Under the pieces are notes generated by a model, which was given only the letters and a program-made list of their open reading frames with translations, searched no databases and was not told where the DNA came from. Below are positions 24,909 to 32,447 of a stretch of 34,951 bases of DNA, piece after piece (the first letter of the stretch is position 1; every line of letters starts with the position of its first letter). The position numbers and the translations under genes are program-made. Source of the stretch: Marinilabiliaceae bacterium JC040 (GTDB lineage Bacteria > Bacteroidota > Bacteroidia > Bacteroidales > Marinifilaceae); assembly GCA_022496785.1 (NCBI GenBank), contig SNAP01000014.1, positions 1-34,951 on the forward strand, read 5' to 3'.

Positions 24909-25481
24909 ATGAGACATATTAGTTCAATTATTATGAAGATTAGTGGGTGGAAATTAACAGATTCGCGCCCAATTGATAAAAAAGCAGTTATTATTGCAGC
25001 ACCTCATACTTCAGCGTGGGACTTTATTATTGGTAAATTAGCATTCTCTAGTTTTGGTGTTAAAATCAATGTTTTAATAAAGAAAGAATTCTTTAAACCT
25101 GTTCTTGGACCTATTTTACGTTTTATGGGAGCTATACCTGTAGATAGAGGAAATAGAAAGAGTAATTTACTAGATCAGATAGTGAATGAATTTAAAACAA
25201 GAGATGAGATACTTCTTGTAGTAACTCCTGAGGGTAGTAGAAAAAAACGTGATAAATGGAAACGTGGTTTCTATGAAATTGCAATGGCTGCAGGTGTACC
25301 TATATATATAGGGAAATTAGATTATAAGAAAAAGACTTGTGATTTAGGAGAAAGATTCATTCCAACAGGAGATTTCAATAAAGATATAGCATATATACAA
25401 TCGCAATACAAAGAAGTTAATGCTAAATACCCAGAGAACTTCTCTTGGGGAGAACGATTTTATGGAAAAAACAATGAATAA
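24909..25481 (+). CDS. PlsC-type glycerophospholipid acyltransferase family protein
   Basis: 190 residues of the lysophosphatidic-acid acyltransferase superfamily. The HX4D motif is HTSAWD (His33, Asp38), the second block is FMGAIPVDRG and the third is TPEGSRKK (106-113). No membrane helix is evident, and it is shorter than PlsC proper (about 240). This short type is common in Bacteroidota; the acyl donor and acceptor are not known. The final 8 nt overlap the start of the amidase gene, so the two should be translated together. Confidence 0.88.
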   Translation: MRHISSIIMKISGWKLTDSRPIDKKAVIIAAPHTSAWDFIIGKLAFSSFGVKINVLIKKEFFKPVLGPILRFMGAIPVDRGNRKSNLLDQIVNEFKTRDEILLVVTPEGSRKKRDKWKRGFYEIAMAAGVPIYIGKLDYKKKTCDLGERFIPTGDFNKDIAYIQSQYKEVNAKYPENFSWGERFYGKNNE

Positions 25482-26250
25482 CTTAATACTAGCATTAATT
25501 CAAACTGATATTGTTTGGGAAGATGTAGATAAAAATCTGAATATTCTATCAAATAAATTTTCTTCAATAGAGCAAGATGTAGATTTAATAATTCTACCTG
25601 AAATGTTTGCTTCAGGATTTACCATGCAAGGTAAAGAAGAAATTTCTAAAAGATATTCTGATATTTTGAAATGGATGCAAGAGCAAGCATGTAAAAATAA
25701 CACTTGTATAATAGGTAGTACTATTTATAAGACAGATGACAAATTTTTCAATAGATTATTAATCGTTAATTCAGAATCTGTAGAATTTTACGATAAGCAT
25801 CACCTGTTTACTATGGGAGAAGAATCTAATCATTTTACAGCTGGAAACAAAATATGCCAATTCGAAATTAAAGGATGGAAAATACGTCCACTTATATGTT
25901 ACGATTTAAGATTTCCTATTTGGGCTAGGAACAATGATGGATACGACCTATTAACATACTCAGCCAATTGGCCTGCAAGTAGAAAATATCCATGGTCTAC
26001 CTTATTAAAAGCTAGAGCTATAGAAAATCAAGCATATGTAGCTGGTGTGAATTGTGTTGGAGAAGATGGAAATAAACTTAAATATTCAGGAAATTCTGTA
26101 ATTATTGATTATCAAGGAAAAGAAATAAATAAATGTCAAGATTTTGAAGAAGGAATTATAATTTCTGAATTATCTAAAATAGACTTAGATAAACAAAGAC
26201 AAGCTTTTCCTGTTCTTAAAGATATGGATGAATTCACTTTTATAAAATAA
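25474..26250 (+). CDS. Nitrilase-superfamily omega-amidase (YafV/Nit2-like)
   Basis: 258 residues from ATG 25474 (MNNLILALIQTDIVWED); ATG 25462 four codons upstream is an alternative. The catalytic triad is Glu43 (LPEMF), Lys108 (YDKHHLF) and Cys142 (RPLICYDLRFP). The SGF after the glutamate motif, YDKHHLF and the WPASRKYPW segment match YafV/Nit2 omega-amidases, which hydrolyse alpha-ketoglutaramate and alpha-ketosuccinamate, a repair step after glutamine transaminases. It can also belong to the methionine salvage context, but no salvage genes are adjacent. Followed by the S9 peptidase after 21 nt. Confidence 0.88.
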   Translation: MNNLILALIQTDIVWEDVDKNLNILSNKFSSIEQDVDLIILPEMFASGFTMQGKEEISKRYSDILKWMQEQACKNNTCIIGSTIYKTDDKFFNRLLIVNSESVEFYDKHHLFTMGEESNHFTAGNKICQFEIKGWKIRPLICYDLRFPIWARNNDGYDLLTYSANWPASRKYPWSTLLKARAIENQAYVAGVNCVGEDGNKLKYSGNSVIIDYQGKEINKCQDFEEGIIISELSKIDLDKQRQAFPVLKDMDEFTFIK

Positions 26251-26271
26251 CATAATTTAAACAACTAAAGA

Positions 26272-28413
26272 ATGAAAAGATTTTTTACAATGGTATGTCT
26301 TTCTTTATTATTTATGGGCGCTAATGCTCAAGATAAGAATATTACGATGGAAGATGCTATTATTAATCGTTGGAGAGGACTAGCTCCTGAAACATTAATA
26401 GGAATGCAATGGAGAGGTGATTTACACGAATTTACCTACACATCTAAAGATTATTCTAAAATTATAAATGTTAATACTCGTGGTAAAGAGAAAACATTAT
26501 TATCATTGAAGAGTTTTAATAAAGCTTTATTAGACGCAAATATACCTTCTGTAAGATATATTTATGGGTATAAATGGATTTCTAAGAATGTATTTAGAAT
26601 TACATTAAAAGATAAAGTTATTGAGTTCGATGTTAAAGAAAACAAAGTAATCTCAATTACTAAAGCTCTTTTCAACAAAAACTTAACTCCTAATAGCGAT
26701 AGATCGTATTTCGCTTATACTAAAGCAAATAATCTATTTATAAAAGGGGAAAAAACTGATGAAATTCAAATTACTAACGACAGTGATAAGAATATTGTAA
26801 ATGGAACTTCTGTAAGTAGAAACGAATTTGGTATAGATGGTGGTATCTTTTGGTCGCCAAAAGGTAATAAATTAGCTTTCTATAGAAAAGATGAATCTGC
26901 TGTTTCTACATTCCCATTAGTTGATATTTCTACTAGAACAGGAACTTTAAAAGAAATTAAATATCCTATGGCTGGAATGGATTCTGAGCATATTAGTCTT
27001 GGAGTTTACGATTTAAAATCGAAAAAAACTATTTGGGTAAAAGCTGATGATTTCTCTGCTGAAAGATATTTAACAAACATAAGTTGGGATTTAGCTGGTA
27101 AATATATCTATATTCAAGTGCTTAACAGAGAGCAAAATCATATGAAATTAAACAAATATGATGCTGCTACAGGTGAATTTGTTGCTACAATTCATCAAGA
27201 AAGAGATTCAAGATATGTTGAACCTCAACACAAACTTATCTTCTTAAAATCTAACCCTTCTCATTTTATTTATCAATCAAACACTCTTGATGGATATAAT
27301 AACTTGTACATAATGAATACTGATGGTAAAATCATCAAAAATTTAACTCCTGGAACATTTGATGTTGATTTCTTATGTATGGACAGCAGACATAGAGATA
27401 TTTACTATATGTCTAGAGAAATTGATCCTAGAGAAAATCACCTTTATAAAGTTAATATCAAATCGGGTAGAAAAACTCAATTAACTAGTGCTAAAGGATG
27501 GCATACAGTATATTTAACTAAGGATAGAAAATATTTTATCGATAAATATTCTAATGTAAATACTCCTAACGTAATTAATATCGTTAATAAAAGAGGTAAA
27601 GTAAAAACTAATATCCTAAAAGCTAAAAATCCTATTGAAAATTACACTAAATGTAAAGTTGAATTAGGAACTTTAAAAGCTAATGACAAGACTACTGATT
27701 TATATTATAAAATGACTTTACCAGCTAATTTTGATAGCAGTAAAAAATATCCAGTTATTTTATACGTTTATGGTGGTCCTCACGCTCAATTAGTTAAAAA
27801 CACATGGCAAGGTGCTAACTGGGATCTTTATATGGCTCAAAGAGGATACATTGTATTCACTCTAGACAATAGAGGTTCTGCAGGTAGAGGAAAAGAGTTT
27901 GAAGCTTGTATCCACAGAAATTGCGGTCAACTAGAAATGCAAGATCAAATGACTGGTATTAACTATTTGAAATCGAAACTATGGGTTGATGCTAATAGAA
28001 TTGGTGTTCACGGATGGTCGTATGGTGGTTTCATGACTATCTCATTAATTACAAACTATCCTGATACATTTAAAGTTGCTGTTGCTGGTGGTCCAGTTAT
28101 CGATTGGAAATGGTATGAAGCTATGTATGGTGAAAGATATATGGATACTCCACAAGAAAATCCAGAAGGTTACAAAAAAGTAAGTCTTTTAAATCAAACT
28201 AAGAATCTAAAAGGAAAACTTCTTATAATACAAGGTGCTATTGATAAAACAGTATTATGGCAACATTCTCTTAACTTTGTAAGACAATGTATTATGGATA
28301 AAGTTCAATTAGATTATTTCCCTTATCCAAGAGCTGAACACAACGTTCGTGGTATAGATAGAATTCATTTAAAAGATAAATGTGCTAACTATTTCTTCGA
28401 CTATCTAAAATAA
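26272..28413 (+). CDS. Exported S9-family dipeptidyl peptidase (DPP IV type)
   Basis: 713 residues. A signal peptide (MKRFFTMVCLSLLFMGANAQ) leads into a DPPIV N-terminal beta-propeller (about 40-480) and an alpha/beta-hydrolase prolyl-peptidase domain. The catalytic serine is Ser583 in GWSYGGFMT, with Asp658 (GAIDKTVLW) and His690 (AEHNVRG). The expected role is to cut dipeptides with proline or alanine in second place from N-termini in the periplasm. Bacteroidota DPP IV and related DPPs share this build, so the exact specificity is open. Third in the operon, ended by a strong terminator. Confidence 0.93.
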   Translation: MKRFFTMVCLSLLFMGANAQDKNITMEDAIINRWRGLAPETLIGMQWRGDLHEFTYTSKDYSKIINVNTRGKEKTLLSLKSFNKALLDANIPSVRYIYGYKWISKNVFRITLKDKVIEFDVKENKVISITKALFNKNLTPNSDRSYFAYTKANNLFIKGEKTDEIQITNDSDKNIVNGTSVSRNEFGIDGGIFWSPKGNKLAFYRKDESAVSTFPLVDISTRTGTLKEIKYPMAGMDSEHISLGVYDLKSKKTIWVKADDFSAERYLTNISWDLAGKYIYIQVLNREQNHMKLNKYDAATGEFVATIHQERDSRYVEPQHKLIFLKSNPSHFIYQSNTLDGYNNLYIMNTDGKIIKNLTPGTFDVDFLCMDSRHRDIYYMSREIDPRENHLYKVNIKSGRKTQLTSAKGWHTVYLTKDRKYFIDKYSNVNTPNVINIVNKRGKVKTNILKAKNPIENYTKCKVELGTLKANDKTTDLYYKMTLPANFDSSKKYPVILYVYGGPHAQLVKNTWQGANWDLYMAQRGYIVFTLDNRGSAGRGKEFEACIHRNCGQLEMQDQMTGINYLKSKLWVDANRIGVHGWSYGGFMTISLITNYPDTFKVAVAGGPVIDWKWYEAMYGERYMDTPQENPEGYKKVSLLNQTKNLKGKLLIIQGAIDKTVLWQHSLNFVRQCIMDKVQLDYFPYPRAEHNVRGIDRIHLKDKCANYFFDYLK

Positions 28414-28434
28414 TTAGATATACAATAATATTCT

Positions 28435-28481
28435 TAGGGTTTATACTTGATAATAGGTTCAAGTATAAACCCTACTTTATT
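28435..28481 (+). terminator. Intrinsic terminator of the S9 peptidase operon
   Basis: A 15-bp perfect stem (28435-28449 with 28460-28474), a 10-nt loop, then CTTTATTTTT. Confidence 0.88.
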
Positions 28482-28544
28482 TTTAGGTATTTCATAGACA
28501 AGTCTTATAGTATATATACTTATATTGTAATATCTAAACTTAAA

Positions 28545-28552
28545 TAATTTTG
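28545..28552 (+). promoter_or_regulatory. -7 box of the PiT-type transporter gene
   Basis: TAATTTTG matches TAnnTTTG, 28 nt before the start. A TTG at 28525-28527 is 17 nt upstream, slightly close for a -33 element. Confidence 0.45.
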
Positions 28553-28580
28553 GTGTATTGTTTAAATTAAAAATATAAAA

Positions 28581-29576
28581 ATGATAACACCATTTATTAT
28601 TCCGTTTATAATAGCAATGTTTCTTGCTATAAATATGGGAGGTTCGGGTACAGCTCCTTCTTTTTCTGCTGCTTATAGTTCTAAAACATTAAAACTTGCT
28701 GCCATACCTGGACTATTCGGTATCATGGTATTTCTCGGGGCAATAGTAGGAGGTAAAGAAACTGCAAAGACAATTGGTAGTGGCCTTCTTAGTAGCGATT
28801 TAATGTCGTATTGGGTTGTTTCAATAATTCTATTCTCAATAGCAATCTCTCTTTTTGTAGCTAATCTATTTGGAATACCCCAATCAACAAGTCAATCTAC
28901 AGTTCTTGCAATTATAGCTCCAGCAATCTACTACCATTCTTTTGCAGGAGATAAATTTTTTATAGAAATAATACCAACTTGGTTTGTAATGCCTATAATA
29001 TCATATTTTATTGCATATTTTATTGGACATTTACTTAAAAGAAAGAAACCTAATTATAAAATAAAGAATTCATGGATGAATTATATTATAATAGCTTCAT
29101 CCTTATATGTCGCTTTTTCTATTGGTGCTAATAATGTTGCCAATGCATCTGGACCTCTTTTTTCAATGGCAATACAAGAAATACATATAAATCCTTCGGA
29201 TTATAATAAACTTCTAATATTAGCAACCTTAATTATTGCTCCTTCATTTGGTATTGGTAGTTCTATTTTTGGAAAGAAAATACTTAAAACAAGTACTAAC
29301 GAAATTATGCAAGTGAACAAAGTAGAAGCAATAATAATATCACTTATTTCTGCATCTCTTCTTCTAACAGCTTCACTTATAAAGGGTATTCCTACATCTC
29401 TTGTTCAATTAAGTGTTTGTGCTTTTCTAGGATTAAAGGTCTCTAATTCCAATTTTAAAGAAGTATTTACAAATACCAATGTTAAGAAATTCTTCATTAT
29501 GTGGATAATAGCACCTATAATAGCTTTTGCTGTATGTTTTGTTCTTATAATGCTATATGATTTTTATCTTAAATGA
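28581..29576 (+). CDS. PiT-family transporter (phosphate or sulfate)
   Basis: 331 residues and about ten hydrophobic segments. The second PiT signature is clear, FSIGANNVANASGP, while the first repeat has AINMGGSGTAPSF instead of the GANDVANA type. This short form, without a long central loop, is shared by PiT phosphate transporters and the CysP sulfate permeases, so the substrate cannot be told; homocysteine synthesis from sulfide in this genome would fit either. FGIPQSTSQS and KGIPTSLVQLS are the paired internal repeats. A single gene; no associated PhoU-like regulator. Confidence 0.82.
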   Translation: MITPFIIPFIIAMFLAINMGGSGTAPSFSAAYSSKTLKLAAIPGLFGIMVFLGAIVGGKETAKTIGSGLLSSDLMSYWVVSIILFSIAISLFVANLFGIPQSTSQSTVLAIIAPAIYYHSFAGDKFFIEIIPTWFVMPIISYFIAYFIGHLLKRKKPNYKIKNSWMNYIIIASSLYVAFSIGANNVANASGPLFSMAIQEIHINPSDYNKLLILATLIIAPSFGIGSSIFGKKILKTSTNEIMQVNKVEAIIISLISASLLLTASLIKGIPTSLVQLSVCAFLGLKVSNSNFKEVFTNTNVKKFFIMWIIAPIIAFAVCFVLIMLYDFYLK

Positions 29577-29666
29577 TAAATTTCTTTATAAACTATTTAA
29601 AAATGTACTATTTATAAGCAATTTTCATTTTATACTCCTATAATTAGAAAAATAATGATTTTAATA

Positions 29667-29696
29667 TTGGCTATTAAAATTATTTATTTAAGTTTG
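29667..29696 (+). promoter_or_regulatory. Promoter of an intergenic RNA
   Basis: TTG at 29667-29669 and TAAGTTTG at 29689-29696, separated by 19 nt, the same arrangement as the lysC promoter. The start is predicted near 29702. No coding region follows on this strand; a structured stretch with a terminator does. Confidence 0.7.
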
Positions 29697-29701
29697 CACC
29701 G

Positions 29702-29860
29702 TTGTTGAAATATATAATTTCATTGTGGTTTCGTTAGTATAATTAGGCAAATAATAAGTTTCTTGTGTTTCTTATTTGTTTGCCGATGTGTTGTACACAT
29801 CTTATGTGGTTCATAAGGGTTGGCCTCAAGATTTGAATAATCTTGAGGCTTTATCTTTTG
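29702..29860 (+). ncRNA. Candidate structured small RNA, about 150-160 nt
   Basis: Between the PiT gene and a convergent gene, downstream of a good promoter, lie consecutive stem-loops: P1 (29706-29711/29717-29722, 6 bp); P2 (29746-29758/29771-29784, 13 pairs with one bulged T and one wobble, 12-nt loop); P3 (29785-29791/29795-29801, 7 bp, 3-nt loop); P4 (29802-29806/29812-29816, 5 bp); and an intrinsic terminator. P2, P3 and P4 are packed almost without gaps. No ORF of note is present. It does not look like tmRNA, SRP RNA or RNase P RNA in size, and it lacks the long bulged rod of 6S RNA. I infer a regulatory or housekeeping RNA of unknown family. Confidence 0.65.
29823..29860 (+). terminator. 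Terminator of the candidate RNA
   Basis: An 11-bp perfect stem (29823-29833 with 29839-29849), a 5-nt loop, then TTTATCTTTT. The T-tract is on the plus strand only and overlaps the last codons of the convergent phosphoesterase gene, so the terminator belongs to the RNA rather than to that gene. Confidence 0.8.
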
Positions 29861-31062
29861 TGTAAGATTATTAATGAAATTGCTGGTCGTTGAAGTATTC
29901 TTCCTCTAAAACCTACAAATCCTAATCCTCTATTTACATTCAAATATTGCTCGTTATATTTATATAATCCATCCCAATGTTTAGATAAATATTTACTAGG
30001 AGACCATTTCTTTCCAAAAATATCTATTCCCATTTGCATAGCATGAGTATGACCCGATAAACTTAAATCGATAAAAGTATCTTTTACTTCTGCTTCCCAA
30101 TGATTAGGGTCGTGTGTTAAAAGAATAGTAAATAAATTTTTGTCTACACCTTTTATAGCTTTCTGCAAATTACCATATTTTGGGAAAGGGGGTAAACTCC
30201 AATTTTGTACTCCTAAAATATTTATTGAATCTCCATCGATACTAATAGTACGACTCTCGTCCAGTAACAATTGAAATCCAGCTAATCTTTCATTTCTAGC
30301 TATCTCATTCAGATTATTTTGTTTTGCTCTTTTAGATTTCCATTTTGTATATGAACCGTAATCGTGATTCCCTAATATAGAAAATTTACCATATCTAGAT
30401 TCCATTCTTTTCAATTCGTTAATCCATGGTTTTATCTCTTCTCCAAAATTATTCACCATATCTCCAGTAAAAAGAATTACATCTGGATGTAATTGATTAA
30501 TTATATCTACAACTTTCTTAATTCCTCTAAATGTTGTTCTATGACTTCCTAAATGTAGATCGGAAATATGTACAATTCTAAAATTATTAAACGATTCAGG
30601 TATCTTTTTACTATTAATATTAAAAGTCTCTACTTTATAGTTGTATGTGCCAAAAGTAGCTCCCCATATAATTACCATTGCGACACCTATAGAAACAAAA
30701 TAACCCGCATTTAATACTATATTGTTTTTAAAAATCTTCTTAGTAAAGAAATTAAAGAATTTAGCCAATAAGATAATTGTCATTGGTAAATATATAGTCA
30801 TTAATAAGGAATTAAAGATTGCTACATATTTATAAAATGTAGGATGACTAATTTTTTTCAGATAAAATGATTCAAAGAAAAAACCAACTGAAAGAAGAAG
30901 GGTAAGAATAATCATTACAATTTTCAATAACTTCTTATTAGAAATAAAGCTATTTCTTAATATAAATCTGTAAAAACATAAATTCTCTAATAGTATAAAT
31001 ATACATGCGATACTAAAAATAATCCAACTAGACCTCATAAGTAATAATTTAATTTTTTTCAA
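29851..31062 (-). CDS. Membrane-anchored metallophosphoesterase
   Basis: 403 residues. Four hydrophobic segments in the first about 145 residues are followed by a calcineurin-like phosphoesterase domain. Its motifs are in order: VHISDLHLGSH, FTGDMVN, LGNHDYGS, LTHDPNHW and SGHTHAMQMG, a complete set of metal ligands (DxH, GD, GNHD, H and GHxH). This YkuE-like build is common in Bacteroidota; some members act on lipid pyrophosphates such as UDP-diacylglucosamine, but the substrate here is unknown. The start at 31060-31062 gives MKKIKLLLMRSSW. Divergent from rimO. Confidence 0.9.
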   Translation of the reverse strand: MKKIKLLLMRSSWIIFSIACIFILLENLCFYRFILRNSFISNKKLLKIVMIILTLLLSVGFFFESFYLKKISHPTFYKYVAIFNSLLMTIYLPMTIILLAKFFNFFTKKIFKNNIVLNAGYFVSIGVAMVIIWGATFGTYNYKVETFNINSKKIPESFNNFRIVHISDLHLGSHRTTFRGIKKVVDIINQLHPDVILFTGDMVNNFGEEIKPWINELKRMESRYGKFSILGNHDYGSYTKWKSKRAKQNNLNEIARNERLAGFQLLLDESRTISIDGDSINILGVQNWSLPPFPKYGNLQKAIKGVDKNLFTILLTHDPNHWEAEVKDTFIDLSLSGHTHAMQMGIDIFGKKWSPSKYLSKHWDGLYKYNEQYLNVNRGLGFVGFRGRILQRPAISLIILHKR

Positions 31063-31100
31063 AAGTATTTAATATTTCTTATTAATTATCTATTTTAAAT

Positions 31101-31108
31101 TACTTTTG
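31101..31108 (+). promoter_or_regulatory. -7 box of the rimO operon
   Basis: TACTTTTG matches TAnnTTTG, 26 nt before the rimO start. The -33 region has no clear TTG. Confidence 0.5.
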
Positions 31109-31134
31109 TAGCTAAATTATTAAATTAAGGAACA

Positions 31135-32436
31135 ATGAAAGAAATAATCAATATTGTGTGCATGGGGTGTTCTAAGAATTTAGTTGATGCAGAACATTTA
31201 GCTAAACAATTAGATAGCAACAAGTTTGAGGTTCATTTCGATTATAATAAAGATGATGCAAGTATAGTTATTATAAACACTTGTGGTTTTATTGGAGATG
31301 CTAAAGAAGAATCTATCGAAGTAATACTAAATTTTGCAGAAGCGAGAAAAAATGGTTCTATAAAGAAACTATTCGTTATGGGATGTCTTTCTGAAAGATA
31401 CCGTGAAGAACTAAAGGTTGAAATGCCTGAAGTTGATAAATTCTACGGTAAATTCGATTGGAAAGAAATTATTAGAGAGATTAAGGATGGAGCCCTAGAA
31501 CCAATTGAAAATGATAGGATTATTTCTACTCCTTCACATTTTGCTTATTTAAAAATATCTGAAGGATGTAATAAACGTTGTTCTTATTGTGCTATTCCTC
31601 TAATTACAGGAGAACACAAATCTATACCAATGGAAGACCTTGTTGAAGAAGCACAAAATCTTCAAAAGAAAGGTGTTAAAGAACTATTGGTTATTGCTCA
31701 AGATCTTTCATACTATGGTGTCGATTTGTACGGTGAATATAAATTGGCAGAGCTTCTTAACAGATTGTCTCAGATAGAAGGTATAGAATGGATTAGAATT
31801 CATTATGCATATCCTTCCGATTTCCCAATGAATGTTATTGAAGAAATGGCTAAGAATCCTAAAATATGTCACTACCTTGATATAGCTCTTCAGCATTCTT
31901 CTGATAAGATGTTGAAAATTATGAGAAGAGGTATCAATAGAGAAAAGACTCTTGAATTAATTTCTAATATTAGAAATTTAGTTCCAGATATTTGTCTTAG
32001 AACAACTTTCTTAGTTGGGCATCCTGGTGAAACTGAAGAGGATTTCGACGATTTAGTGGAATTTGCTAAAGAAATTCAATTCGATAGAGTTGGAGTATTC
32101 CCTTATTCTTTCGAAGAGAACACGCATACTGCTGAAAACTATGTTGATGATATTCCTCAGGAAGTTAAAGACGAAAGAGTTGAAGTTCTTATGAATGTTC
32201 AAGAAAATATCTTGTTTGAAAAAAATGAGAAATTAGTCGGTAAAAAATTTAAAGTGATTGTTGATTCTGAAGACTCAGAATATTATATAGCTCGTTCTCA
32301 ATACGATTCTCCAGAGGTCGATTTAGAAATCTTTATTGATAAATCTGAAAAATTGAATATTGGAGACTTCTATATTGTGAATATAAATAAAGTGGAAACT
32401 TTTAATCTTTATGCTAGTTTAGATAGCATAGTTTAA
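31135..32436 (+). CDS. rimO: Ribosomal protein S12 methylthiotransferase
   Basis: 433 residues, a radical-SAM methylthiotransferase that modifies an aspartate of ribosomal protein S12. The N-terminal MTTase domain holds the cluster cysteines Cys12 (GCSKN), Cys50 (NTCGF) and Cys84 (GCLSERY). The radical-SAM domain has CNKRCSYC (Cys145, Cys149, Cys152), and a TRAM domain closes the protein (about 370-433). GCSKNLVDAE and EGCNKRCSYCAIPLI separate RimO from its tRNA-acting relative MiaB. It is followed after 11 nt by the U32 gene, so one transcript carries two translation-machinery modification enzymes. Confidence 0.95.
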   Translation: MKEIINIVCMGCSKNLVDAEHLAKQLDSNKFEVHFDYNKDDASIVIINTCGFIGDAKEESIEVILNFAEARKNGSIKKLFVMGCLSERYREELKVEMPEVDKFYGKFDWKEIIREIKDGALEPIENDRIISTPSHFAYLKISEGCNKRCSYCAIPLITGEHKSIPMEDLVEEAQNLQKKGVKELLVIAQDLSYYGVDLYGEYKLAELLNRLSQIEGIEWIRIHYAYPSDFPMNVIEEMAKNPKICHYLDIALQHSSDKMLKIMRRGINREKTLELISNIRNLVPDICLRTTFLVGHPGETEEDFDDLVEFAKEIQFDRVGVFPYSFEENTHTAENYVDDIPQEVKDERVEVLMNVQENILFEKNEKLVGKKFKVIVDSEDSEYYIARSQYDSPEVDLEIFIDKSEKLNIGDFYIVNINKVETFNLYASLDSIV

Positions 32437-32447
32437 GTCTTAATATA

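Noticed and set aside
25420-25473. Longer amidase start at 25420 with 18 additional residues
   Set aside because: It lies deep in the acyltransferase gene; nitrilase-family proteins start close to the LALIQTDIVWE segment, favouring 25474 (or 25462).
29730-29820. A tRNA in the structured intergenic RNA (TTAGTATAATTAGG looks like a D-loop; GGTTCATAA like a T-loop)
   Set aside because: The T-stem does not form, there is no acceptor stem or anticodon arm in the right places, and the strong P2 and P3 stems are incompatible with a cloverleaf.
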